A DNA stretch of 64,000 nt. It comes from an uncultured Pseudomonadales bacterium (lineage in GTDB: Bacteria; Pseudomonadota; Gammaproteobacteria; Pseudomonadales; Pseudohongiellaceae). How positions within the stretch are numbered: the stretch's first letter is position 1; each line of letters begins with the position of its first letter. The stretch is taken from assembly GCA_943789485.1 (NCBI GenBank), contig CALSUH010000025.1:1-64000 (forward strand), read 5' to 3'. The notes below the pieces were generated by a model. That model worked only from the letters and a program-made list of their open reading frames with translations, was not told the origin of the DNA and searched no databases. Below, one piece after another: positions 37,286 to 45,095 of this stretch. Both the position numbers and the translations under genes were made by a program.

Positions 37286-38347
37286 ATGCGAAGAGCTATA
37301 AGACAAACCTTGGCTGTCGCTGTTGCGGTGGTTAGCGCAGCGTCGGTAACTGCTCAAGGCCCACTAATTGAAGACCTGCAAAGGAATGTTGATATATTCT
37401 CGGGCGTGCTGGAAGACGCCCTGGATTTCGAGCAGGCAAAGGGCTTGTTCGGGCTAAGTCTTGGGGGTATCGAGAGTACTTACTTAATAGGCCAGGGTGT
37501 GGTTTTGGAATTGAGAACACCTCTAGCTAATAGCCGCAATCGATTGAGCCTGGCTTCCTTGAATTCTGCAATGCAGACGCTACAGGTGCGTGGTAATCCA
37601 TTTGAAGCTCTTGCGCTATCTCAATCTCGGGCTCAATCCCTGTCTTCATCTTCATCTTCATCGGCACCTGCATCTCCTGTGATGACACTGAGGAATGAGT
37701 CTGCAGGCTCCACCAGCGCCTACAACCAGATGATGGAGCGTGTCGCGAATGTAGACTATTCGCTCGCTGTAAACAATGCCATTCAACAGGCGACTGAGTC
37801 AGCACGATCTCTGCGTTCACTGGGTTCTATCGATGAGGGTGACTATGCAGAATTACGTGCTGACATAGAAGGTCTGCGCGCAGAAATGGGAGAAAAGATG
37901 CAGGACCTTAGAGAGATTGAAGCGCAGATCAGAGAATCAACCTCTCAGGCGATTACCCAATCCAATATCGAGGAAGAATTGCGCCTCAAGCTCAATACAG
38001 TTATGGCGCAGATAGAACCACTGCGTGAGCAAGCTGTTGCTAAGGCTGCGCAACTGCGGCGGCGCAGCGAACAAGCTGAACAGGCTTACACACAGCAGTG
38101 GCAACAAGACGTTGTAATGTTCGAGGACAAGCTCTACCAGGTGATGTGTGACTACGGATCGACATTGCGCGAACTGCCAAGGGACGAGCGCGTCTCGATA
38201 ATTCTTACCGGGCTGGGCGAGCAGGGCGCAGACCAGCGCCGCACCGATAAGATTCATGTCTTCAACAAAGCCGATTTACAGGCATGCCAATCAGATGACA
38301 TTTCGGTCGCGACTTTACGAGAGCGATCCGATCACTACAGCTATTAG
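37286..38347 (+). CDS. Secreted coiled-coil protein in the ECF sigma operon, unknown function
   Basis: 353 residues, beginning 13 nt after the anti-sigma stop. The signal peptide is RRAIRQTLAVAVAVVSAASV with cleavage near VTAQ. The mature N-terminus has a globular part with VDIFSGVLEDALDFEQAKG and a GIESTYLIGQGVVLELRTPL block. A Ser/Ala linker follows, encoded by a hexamer repeat (TCTTCA) near 37643. Then comes a long coiled coil, about 180-280 (ELRADIEGLRAEMGEKMQDL onward). The last part has VMFEDKLYQVMCDYGSTLREL. I do not recognise a named family. As the third gene of the operon it is a likely effector or signal partner of the sigma system in the periplasm. Confidence 0.75.
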   Translation: MRRAIRQTLAVAVAVVSAASVTAQGPLIEDLQRNVDIFSGVLEDALDFEQAKGLFGLSLGGIESTYLIGQGVVLELRTPLANSRNRLSLASLNSAMQTLQVRGNPFEALALSQSRAQSLSSSSSSSAPASPVMTLRNESAGSTSAYNQMMERVANVDYSLAVNNAIQQATESARSLRSLGSIDEGDYAELRADIEGLRAEMGEKMQDLREIEAQIRESTSQAITQSNIEEELRLKLNTVMAQIEPLREQAVAKAAQLRRRSEQAEQAYTQQWQQDVVMFEDKLYQVMCDYGSTLRELPRDERVSIILTGLGEQGADQRRTDKIHVFNKADLQACQSDDISVATLRERSDHYSY

Positions 38348-38375
38348 TCTACGCCTGGGCGTTAAATCTCAAGAC

Positions 38376-39185
38376 CTAGAACGGAGCGCCTGTGATGTTC
38401 ACATCTGCCGGCGCGAACTGTTTCGCTGAATCCGAAGCCTGATACAAGCGCGTAATTAGCAACAGTACACCCGGGATATCCAATAGATCGATGTCGTCGA
38501 ATATTAGCTTTCGACGAATTCTCTCGCGCGCTGTAAATAGAGTGCCGGTCTGGGTGAAATTTAAGAACGTGAATTTTTCGTCTTCGATTCCCCAGTTACT
38601 GGATATAACCTCTTGACCAATCCCGCCATCCAGACGTTGGAAGGGATAGAACCATCGTCCCCCCGCATAACCAGCCTCATAGGTAATGATATTCCCGTCG
38701 GGGTAGTACCAAGTCTCAATAAAGGCACGAAAGTAATTTGTGGCCAGCGTCCCATTCGGCCAAAAAAGCGCTTGATCACCATGCATCCAGTGATAGGCCA
38801 TTATTCGGCCGTCCGGGTAATAGATCGTCGTATCCAAGCCTGGCTCCGCCATGAACAGTTGCCCATTCGAAAAATACCAAGCCTGATGGTAGAGGTCATT
38901 AGAGATTAATGCACCATTCGCATAGTAGCTATTCCCACGACGGTAGCCAGTTAAAATTGCCGGTTGGCAGGCCAGCTGATTTAGCTCGGCGAGCGCGTCA
39001 GTCATGGTGTTCATCTCCCCGACATCGTCGAAATCAGCGGGTAGCATGGTATTCAGCGCGAGCATCTTGCCCATAAATTCAAGAGTTGCGCAGGCGCTAC
39101 TGACGTTAGCAGAGCCTTCTCTGGCTACGACTGCAGGAGAAAAACTAAGCAATAGTGATAGGGCTAGAATTCGAGCATGATTCAT
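38376..39185 (-). CDS. Secreted protein with MORN-like YxxNG repeats
   Basis: 269 residues with a signal peptide (ARILALSLLLSFSPAVVA) and AGGAGATGCACC before the ATG. The mature N-terminus is a helical region of about 50 residues with two cysteines (C32, C72). Five short repeats then follow at about 19-residue spacing: YYANGALI (87), YFSNGQLF (104), YYPDGRIM (122), FWPNGTLA (141) and YYPDGNII (160). They resemble MORN or toxin-type YxxNG beta-hairpin repeats, which often form elongated beta sheets that contact membranes or partner proteins. The C-terminal third has no known motif. It converges on the ECF operon, 29 nt from the end of the coiled-coil gene. No terminator was identified between them. 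Confidence 0.7.
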   Translation of the reverse strand: MNHARILALSLLLSFSPAVVAREGSANVSSACATLEFMGKMLALNTMLPADFDDVGEMNTMTDALAELNQLACQPAILTGYRRGNSYYANGALISNDLYHQAWYFSNGQLFMAEPGLDTTIYYPDGRIMAYHWMHGDQALFWPNGTLATNYFRAFIETWYYPDGNIITYEAGYAGGRWFYPFQRLDGGIGQEVISSNWGIEDEKFTFLNFTQTGTLFTARERIRRKLIFDDIDLLDIPGVLLLITRLYQASDSAKQFAPADVNITGAPF

Positions 39186-39453
39186 GGTGCATCTCCTGTG
39201 AGCGAACTGTTTCGAAAGTTCTCAAATAGTACTGCTGCTAATGTGAACACTGACTTAATATTCGCTATGCTGGGCAGATTCGCAGCAAATCGGATTTTTG
39301 GCTTTCTCTGAGCTGAAAATTCCTTATACTATGGGTGGTCCAAATAGGTGTTGTTTGCTGCGCACCAAAACGGCTAAGTAAGCTAGGTCCAGCAAGGCTA
39401 GGACCAGGAAAGATAGATCCTAAAAATAAGAAGCTGTACCTAAGGAGAACCAG

Positions 39454-39840
39454 ATGGACTGTCCGAAATGCAATTCCGAGATGCAAGAGCTCAAGATTGA
39501 GACATTGCATGGTCAAGTGGTGATAGACAAGTGCAATAGCTGCAAGGGCCTGTGGTTCGATAACGGCGAAGCAGAACAGCTGAAAGGTGACTGGATGGCA
39601 GACTTTGCGGACAGCGGCGATCGAGAAGTAGGTAAGACCTACAACACCGTGCGCGATATTGCTTGCCCTCGCTGTGGCAAGACCATGGTTAAATTAAATG
39701 ACCCCAAGCAATCACACTTAGAATATGAAGCATGTGAGGAGCACGGTGTGTTTATGGATGCTGGCGAATTTACCGATTACAAGCACGAAACCTTAATGGA
39801 TGTTTTTCGTGATGTGGTGGCAAAGATTACCCGAAAGTAG
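39454..39840 (+). CDS. Double zinc-ribbon (zf-TFIIB-like) protein
   Basis: 128 residues with two zinc-ribbon units. The first has C3/C6 and C27/C30 (MDCPKC, CNSCKGLWFD). The second has C71/C74 (CPRCGK) with C94 and nearby His (EACEEHGVFMDAGEF). The GLWFD and GVFMDAGE parts are typical of the zf-TFIIB family (unrelated in function to archaeal TFIIB). No enzymatic activity is known for the family; a nucleic-acid or metal-binding role is plausible. It starts at 39454 with AAGGAGA 6 nt upstream. A terminator follows at 39926. Confidence 0.85.
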   Translation: MDCPKCNSEMQELKIETLHGQVVIDKCNSCKGLWFDNGEAEQLKGDWMADFADSGDREVGKTYNTVRDIACPRCGKTMVKLNDPKQSHLEYEACEEHGVFMDAGEFTDYKHETLMDVFRDVVAKITRK

Positions 39841-39920
39841 AAGTAATTCAGATTGAATGGTTATTAGGTTATTAGGTGAGTAGGTTTTTGCTGCTCACCC
39901 TCTGGCAAAAGCTAAGACAA

Positions 39921-40754
39921 TTAAGAATGCCATTTGGGGTGCAGCCAAATGGCATTTTTTATTGCCTGCTGATCTAGGGCTGGAAACTTTCCGATGTCAG
40001 TCCAAGTAGCCGCGGCGTCATGAAAGTCGGAGCCTACTGACACGTAAAGTGATTTTTCTTCAGCCAATTTGCTCAGATAGGCTTTCGTATTTGGGTCTAT
40101 ATTCGAATAGCTTCCCTCGATTGCTTCTCCACCACATGCTTTGAAATCGTCGAGTAGTGAGCTTAGTTTGGTCTTGCTCAGAGAGTAACGGCTGGGATGC
40201 GCAACTACGGCTATGCCCGAGGCATTAAGGATCGCGGTTACTCCCTCGTTCATGCTACAACAGCTTGCCGCGGCATAGACTCTGCCGCGCTTGCCGAGAT
40301 GCGTCTTAAAGGCCTTTTGTTTATTTTTGCAGACTTTTTCTTGCACAAGAAAGTCTGCAATATGACTGCGCGTATAAGCTGTGCAAGGCAGTGATTGTAA
40401 GTAAGACATTAGTCCGTGTGTGCCCAGCTTCTGTAATTTTTTGTCGATGGCCTGGGCACGCTTTTCACGCTGGGCTTGCTGTGATGCTAACAGCTTTGCT
40501 ATGTGACAGTGCGTAGGGTCAATGAACAGCCCGACGATGTGAATCTCCATGGTATGCCATAGGCAGGAGAGTTCTACGCCATTGATGATGGTTATGTCCT
40601 CGGCATCACGCTTGAGAGATGCTAAGCCATCGATACAGTCGTGGTCGGTAAGTGCCAGATGGGTCAGCCTATTCTCTGTTGCGCGTTGTAGCAGAAAAGA
40701 GGGTGATTGCTTTCCGTCTGAGAAATGGCTATGGCAGTGTAAATCGGCTTTCAT
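39921..40754 (-). CDS. rnm: PHP-domain 5'-3' exoribonuclease (RNase AM / YciV/TrpH type)
   Basis: A 277-residue PHP phosphoesterase. The metal motifs are DLHCHSHFSDG (residues 3-13), LALTDHDCIDG near 35, INGVELSC near 57, AVVAHPSRY near 190 and VGSDFHDAA near 248. The insert with YTRSHIADFLV marks the RNase AM/TrpH group. E. coli RNase AM trims short leaders from the 5' ends of 23S, 16S and 5S rRNA. The gene is often near trpG/trpE or the yciO-yciA genes; that context is not seen here. Its last codons also hold the terminator of the convergent zinc-ribbon gene. Confidence 0.87.
   Translation of the reverse strand: MKADLHCHSHFSDGKQSPSFLLQRATENRLTHLALTDHDCIDGLASLKRDAEDITIINGVELSCLWHTMEIHIVGLFIDPTHCHIAKLLASQQAQREKRAQAIDKKLQKLGTHGLMSYLQSLPCTAYTRSHIADFLVQEKVCKNKQKAFKTHLGKRGRVYAAASCCSMNEGVTAILNASGIAVVAHPSRYSLSKTKLSSLLDDFKACGGEAIEGSYSNIDPNTKAYLSKLAEEKSLYVSVGSDFHDAAATWTDIGKFPALDQQAIKNAIWLHPKWHS
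39926..39960 (+). terminator. Rho-independent terminator inside the end of the convergent PHP gene
   Basis: AATGCCATTTGG (39926-39937) pairs with CCAAATGGCATT (39945-39956) around a 7-nt loop, followed by further T residues. It serves the zinc-ribbon gene on the plus strand. The hairpin overlaps the last dozen codons of the PHP-nuclease gene on the minus strand, so it is both coding and a terminator. Confidence 0.85.
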
Positions 40755-41281
40755 GATTCTTTACTATGATCTCTATCAATACATTGGCTAGGGCCGCTTA
40801 GTCTATTCAGGGCGCGCTGCGGTATTGTATAGGAATGCCGATAACGAGATCACTGTAATGCAACAAAAAAGCGCACAACACGGTCGTAATGATTGTGATC
40901 AAAGAATTCACGAAAGTTAGCATTTCGGCTGCTATGCTATATACGAATCGAATCGCTCTGATAAATTCAGTTTTTGGGTCAGCAGCTTCTCAATAAGTGG
41001 TAACGGCAAGCCGGTGACTTACACTGAAATGGGCTAGCACTCACAGCATTCATCATCTAGGTATAATTGCCCTGCTCGCGAAGTCTTTCGGTCATCAAGT
41101 GAACAGCGATTTCGGTAAGGCACCTACCACGATCGTCTACGAACCAACCTAGCACTCCATCCACTCTGCCTAGTCCTGTATGCACCCCTAATCGCTGAGA
41201 GTCAGGACAGCATTGATCCCGCTAGTTATAGGCGGGTGGAGTCCTAGTGCTGGCTATTCTGCTAGAGCAGAAGCGGTCCAT
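40755..41281. other. Gene-free 0.5-kb region upstream of iscR, partly structured
   Basis: No convincing ORF or known RNA family is seen. A TATAAT at 41062-41067 could start a transcript toward iscR. Within 41205-41250, AGGAC pairs with GTCCT around an inner stem CCCGC/GCGGG. A 16-bp near-palindrome, TTCTGCTAGAGCAGAA, lies at 41257-41272, just 14 bp before the iscR -35 box. The region could hold a small RNA or a second operator. cysE/trmJ, usual neighbours of iscR, are absent. The evidence is only pattern-based. Confidence 0.35.
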
Positions 41282-41314
41282 ATACTTGACTAATTTACTT
41301 AGGTATTCGATAAT
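41282..41314 (+). promoter_or_regulatory. iscR promoter with a type 1 IscR-binding site
   Basis: TTGACT (-35, 41286-41291) and GATAAT (-10, 41309-41314) are separated by exactly 17 bp. The stretch 41282-41306 starts ATACTTGACTAA and ends CTTAGGTAT. It matches the imperfect palindrome of type 1 IscR sites (ATAnnTGACTA...AnnTAT), which bind Fe-S-loaded IscR. It overlaps the -35 and spacer, the arrangement that gives negative autoregulation in E. coli. Confidence 0.8.
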
Positions 41315-41347
41315 TCTCGGTATTTATTGGCATCTAAAGGGCTTCCC

Positions 41348-41839
41348 ATGCGCTTGACGACAAAGGGTAGATACGCGGTAACGGCAATGCTGGACTTGGC
41401 TCTGCATAAGGATCAGGGGCCGGTGAGTCTTGCCGACATCTCTCAGCGGCAGGCAATTTCTCTGTCTTATCTAGAGCAGTTGTTTGCTAAGTTACGCCGT
41501 GGCTCATTAGTGAGCAGTGTGCGTGGCCCAGGTGGAGGCTATGAGCTGCAAGGTGGTTCCGAATCGATCTTCATCGCTCAGATCGTGGATGCCGTGAATG
41601 AGTCCCTCGATTCGACCAAGTGCAAGGGAGCCGGTGATTGCCAAGGCGGAGAAACCTGTCTTACGCATTATCTGTGGGAAGATCTCAGTGAGCAGATTCA
41701 TACCTTTCTAGAGGGTATAAGCCTTGCCGATCTGGTAGCGAAGAATGAGGTAAAACGAATTTCTCAGAAGCAAGATCGGAAACACCTAATTGTTAGCGAG
41801 AATGTCGAAGACAGCCGGATTTTGGCATCAAGCTTATAA
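41348..41839 (+). CDS. iscR: Fe-S cluster assembly regulator IscR
   Basis: An Rrf2-family repressor that senses cellular Fe-S status. It has 163 residues from the ATG at 41348 ([20 protein letters not shown]). The winged HTH has [23 protein letters not shown]. The [2Fe-2S] ligands are C92, C98 and C104 ([13 protein letters not shown]), the same positions as in E. coli, with the usual His after them ([12 protein letters not shown]). The regulator thus looks fully functional. It is preceded by a type 1 IscR site and followed 23 nt later by iscS. Confidence 0.96.
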   Translation: MRLTTKGRYAVTAMLDLALHKDQGPVSLADISQRQAISLSYLEQLFAKLRRGSLVSSVRGPGGGYELQGGSESIFIAQIVDAVNESLDSTKCKGAGDCQGGETCLTHYLWEDLSEQIHTFLEGISLADLVAKNEVKRISQKQDRKHLIVSENVEDSRILASSL

Positions 41840-41862
41840 ACCGGTAAGCAGTGGAGCTACGG

Positions 41863-43078
41863 ATGCGATTTCCAATTTATTTAGATTATTCCGCAACTAC
41901 TCCGGTAGACCCACGAGTTGCGGCGAAAATGGCAGAGTGCCTAACTCTAGAGGCTAATTTCGGCAACCCAGCTTCACGCTCACATATGTTCGGCTGGAAG
42001 GCGGAGGAAGCTGTAGAAACGGCGCGCCGCCAAGTGGCTGACTTGATCAACTGTGATCCTCGCGAAATCGTGTGGACTTCCGGCGCAACCGAGGCCGACA
42101 ATCTGGCCATCAAGGGTGCTGCCCATTTTCATGTAAAGAAGGGTAAGCACATAATCACCTCCAAGATCGAACATAAGGCGGTACTTGACAGCTGCGGCCA
42201 GTTGGAGCGCGAAGGCTTCGAAGTAACCTACCTAAATCCTACCGCAGCAGGAATAATAACAGCCGAAGCGGTCGCTGCCGCGATTCGTCCTGACACGACA
42301 CTTGTTTCGCTAATGCATGTGAACAATGAAATTGGGGGTGATCAACGACATCGCAGCTATAGGTAAAGTAACTCGCGAGAACAAGGTTATTTATCATGTT
42401 GATGCGGCGCAGAGTACAGGTAAAGTTGACATAGATATGGAAGCGATGCAGGTAGATCTAATGTCTTTAACGGCACACAAAGTATATGGGCCCAAAGGTA
42501 TTGGCGCCTTGTATGTTCGCCGCAAGCCGCGCGTTCGTATCGAGCCGCAGATTCATGGCGGCGGACATGAGCGCGGCATGCGCTCCGGCACACTTGCTAC
42601 GCACCAAATTGTAGGAATGGGCGAGGCTTACCATCTCGCGAAAGAAGAGATGATTGAAGAAAATGCGCGACTATTGGCCCTACGCAATCGTTTGCTAAAT
42701 GGCTTTAATGGCATGGATGAAGTGTTCGTCAACGGTGATGTCGATCTTCGTGTTGCTCATAATCTCAATATTAGTTTCAACTTCGTCGAGGGCGAGTCGC
42801 TGATGATGGCGCTTCGAGACCTGGCAGTCTCTTCAGGATCTGCTTGTACCTCTGCGAGCCTCGAGCCGTCCTATGTGCTGAGTGCCATTGGACTAAATGA
42901 CGAACAGGCACACAGCTCGCTTAGAATTTCTATTGGTCGTTTCACCACGGAAGAAGAAGTTGACTATTCGTTGGAAAAGATACGCGAAGCTGTGGGCAAG
43001 TTAAGAGAGTCATCCCCGCTGTGGGAGGTTTACAAAGGCGGTGTCGACTTAAATCAAGTTAAACAGCAAGCTCACTAA
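41863..43078 (+). pseudogene. iscS: Cysteine desulfurase IscS, split by a +1 frameshift in a G-run
   Basis: A PLP enzyme that takes sulfur from cysteine for Fe-S clusters and tRNA thiolation. It starts at the ATG at 41863 ([18 protein letters not shown]), with GGAG 7 nt upstream. The first part runs to NNEIG. The G5 run at 42334-42338 then shifts the frame, and the protein continues [46 protein letters not shown] (PLP Lys), and [17 protein letters not shown] (active Cys) to the normal end. With one G removed it has 404 residues, the expected length. IscS is needed for growth in most such bacteria, so a sequencing error is likely. iscU should follow but does not. Confidence 0.93.
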
Positions 43079-43089
43079 ACCGAGCCAAT

Positions 43090-43308
43090 TTGGAAGCGCA
43101 GAAAGCTTTACTGCCTGACTCGGCTGTATTGGATAGCGCCATTAAGTTCAATGATCAACTCCCTCAACACCGACGCCAATATGCCCGTTTCCTCGCCCTG
43201 AGAAAGTGGTTGCTAGTGCTAGATGAGTTCGGCGATGACCCAAGACGCTGTGGTGAGGAAATCCTAGAGGCAATACAGGCTGCCAAGATAGAAGAGGCGT
43301 TCGATTAA
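43090..43308 (+). CDS. iscX: IscX-like protein directly after iscS
   Basis: A 72-codon frame from a TTG at 43090, 11 nt after iscS. The second half (KWLLVLDEFGDDPRRCGEEI, then LEAIQAAKIEE) matches the end of IscX, a small acidic IscS-binding regulator whose hallmark is W-x-x-x-L-x-x-F-x-D-D-P and LEAIQ-x-x-W. Here the last Trp is Lys. The first half is divergent and lacks the usual W-T-D start, so the true start or a missing base is in doubt. In gammaproteobacteria iscX is the last gene of the isc operon, just before ndk, as here. Between iscS and iscX the genes iscU, iscA, hscB, hscA and fdx are missing. Confidence 0.6.
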   Translation: MEAQKALLPDSAVLDSAIKFNDQLPQHRRQYARFLALRKWLLVLDEFGDDPRRCGEEILEAIQAAKIEEAFD

Positions 43309-43408
43309 GCCCTGAAAAATAGCGTTTGTATTCACTAAAAGCGTACTAATCCCAGATTTACCGCGTATAATGCGCGCTCTCAAGAATTCACCCTACATTG
43401 GAGTTAAG

Positions 43409-43825
43409 ATGTCGATCGAACGTACTTTATCCATTATCAAGCCTGATGCCGTAGCGAAGAACGTTATTGGCGAAATCATTACCCGCTTCGAGAAAGCCGG
43501 GTTGAAGATTGTTGCTGCAAAGATGCTGCAATTAGACGAGGAATCAGCAGGCGGCTTTTATGCTGAACACAAGGAAAGACCCTTTTACAAAGACCTTATT
43601 GAATTCATGACGTCTGGACCGGTCATGGTAACGGTTCTGGAAGGTGAGGGCGCGGTTATGATGAATCGCGACTTGATGGGTGCCACGAACCCCGCAGATG
43701 CAGCGGCTGGCACGATTCGCGCCGATTTCGCGAAATCTATCGATGCCAACGCAGTTCACGGGTCCGATTCAACAACATCGGCAGAGCGTGAAGTCGGTTA
43801 TTTCTTCAACGACAACGAAATCTGA
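43409..43825 (+). CDS. ndk: Nucleoside diphosphate kinase
   Basis: Moves the gamma phosphate from ATP to other NDPs through a phosphohistidine. It has 138 residues from the ATG at 43409 ([17 protein letters not shown]), with GGAG 8 nt upstream; an in-frame ATG at 43370 lacks this. The active-site His is in NAVHGSDS (about residue 117). [15 protein letters not shown] and [10 protein letters not shown] follow. The TATAAT at 43367-43372 may be a -10 box, so ndk probably has its own promoter between iscX and ndk. The ndk-rlmN-pilW order is standard. Confidence 0.95.
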   Translation: MSIERTLSIIKPDAVAKNVIGEIITRFEKAGLKIVAAKMLQLDEESAGGFYAEHKERPFYKDLIEFMTSGPVMVTVLEGEGAVMMNRDLMGATNPADAAAGTIRADFAKSIDANAVHGSDSTTSAEREVGYFFNDNEI

Positions 43826-43861
43826 TCCTGAAGCAAAGCTGCTGAAGAGGATAAGTTGAGC

Positions 43862-45043
43862 ATGACGACGGCGACACATAAACCCAATTTGGCTGGCCTA
43901 AGTCGGGCAAAACTGCGGGCGTTGTTCACCGGCATGGACGAGAAGCCGTTTCGCGCTGAGCAAATTCTGAAATGGATTCATCAGCGCGGAGTGCTTGATA
44001 TCGATGTCATGACCGATATCAGCAAGGACCTTCGTGAGCAGCTCAAGCAAACTACAGAAATTTCTCTCCCTAAAATTCTAGAAGACTTCAAGTCTGAAGA
44101 CGGCACCCGTAAGTGGATTGTTGAAGTCGCCAGCGGCAGTCATGTCGAAATGGTTTTTATTCCCGAGGCGGGGCGTGGCACTTTGTGTATCTCTTCTCAG
44201 GCAGGTTGTTCATTGGATTGCTCATTCTGCGCGACGGGCAAGCAAGGCTTTAATAGCAATTTGACAGTGGCGGAAATTGCCGGTCAGCTGTGGTGGGCAA
44301 ATTACCATCTCGGTGTTTTTGAGGAGAAAGCGGAACAGCGAGTTAGCAACGTAGTGATGATGGGAATGGGCGAGCCACTGCTGAACTTTGACAACGTCAT
44401 GGATGCGCTAAGCATCATGATGGAAGATTGCGCCTACGGCTTATCGAAACGCAAGGTGACAATTAGTACCTCAGGTGTGGTTCCGGCGATAGACAGATTG
44501 AAGGACTACACGGACGCATCGCTGGCCATCTCCTTGCATGCGCCCAATGATGAACTGCGCAGTCAGATTATGCCGATTAACAACAAGTACCCGATCAAGG
44601 AAGTGCTTCGATCTGTGCAGGGCTATATGGATAGCCTGTCGGATAAGCGAGTTCCGGTAATCGAGTATACGATGATCGCGGGTGTAAACGATCATCGTCA
44701 ACATGCTCGTGATCTCGCGGTACTGTTGGAGCAATTTCCCTGCAAAATAAACATAATACCTTTCAACCCATTCTCGCTGAGCGATTACCGTCGTCCAAGC
44801 TCATCTTCGGTTACCAATTTTAGGCAGATATTGCAAAAGGCTGGGTACACGGTGACTGTCCGCACCACGCGCGGGGATGATATTGGGGCGGCCTGCGGCC
44901 AGTTGGTAGGCGACGTTGAAGACCAGACTCGTCGTAGCGAAAGGCACAAGCGTCGCCACGCAGAGAGCGAGTTAGCCAAAAAAGATGGCTCTAAAGTATT
45001 CGCCAGCACTGATAATCTAGCGGTAACTGCCGACAGACTATGA
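43862..45043 (+). CDS. rlmN: Dual-specificity 23S rRNA (A2503) / tRNA (A37) methyltransferase RlmN
   Basis: A radical SAM enzyme that puts a C2-methyl on A2503 of 23S rRNA and A37 of some tRNAs. It has 393 residues from the ATG at 43862, with GAGGATAAG upstream. The cluster motif is CSLDCSFC in SSQAGCSLDCSFCATGKQGF, written here in one 20-residue run. EMVFIPEAGRGTLC precedes it. GMGEPLLNFDNV and ISLHAPNDELRSQIMPIN follow. The C-terminal catalytic Cys is in GAACGQL (IGAACGQLVGD). A basic tail of about 35 residues is longer than usual. Confidence 0.96.
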   Translation: MTTATHKPNLAGLSRAKLRALFTGMDEKPFRAEQILKWIHQRGVLDIDVMTDISKDLREQLKQTTEISLPKILEDFKSEDGTRKWIVEVASGSHVEMVFIPEAGRGTLCISSQAGCSLDCSFCATGKQGFNSNLTVAEIAGQLWWANYHLGVFEEKAEQRVSNVVMMGMGEPLLNFDNVMDALSIMMEDCAYGLSKRKVTISTSGVVPAIDRLKDYTDASLAISLHAPNDELRSQIMPINNKYPIKEVLRSVQGYMDSLSDKRVPVIEYTMIAGVNDHRQHARDLAVLLEQFPCKINIIPFNPFSLSDYRRPSSSSVTNFRQILQKAGYTVTVRTTRGDDIGAACGQLVGDVEDQTRRSERHKRRHAESELAKKDGSKVFASTDNLAVTADRL

Positions 45044-45095
45044 AGTGCTGAATAAACTAGGTGGTTCTGAACAACTAGGTATACGGTTACAAGTC

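Noticed and set aside
37643-37663. TCTTCA repeat in the coiled-coil protein gene as a phase switch
   Set aside because: The unit is 6 bp and in frame; it only codes a Ser-rich linker.
40755-41281. 6S, tmRNA, SRP or RNase P RNA before iscR
   Set aside because: None of the conserved cores of these RNAs could be recognised in the stretch.
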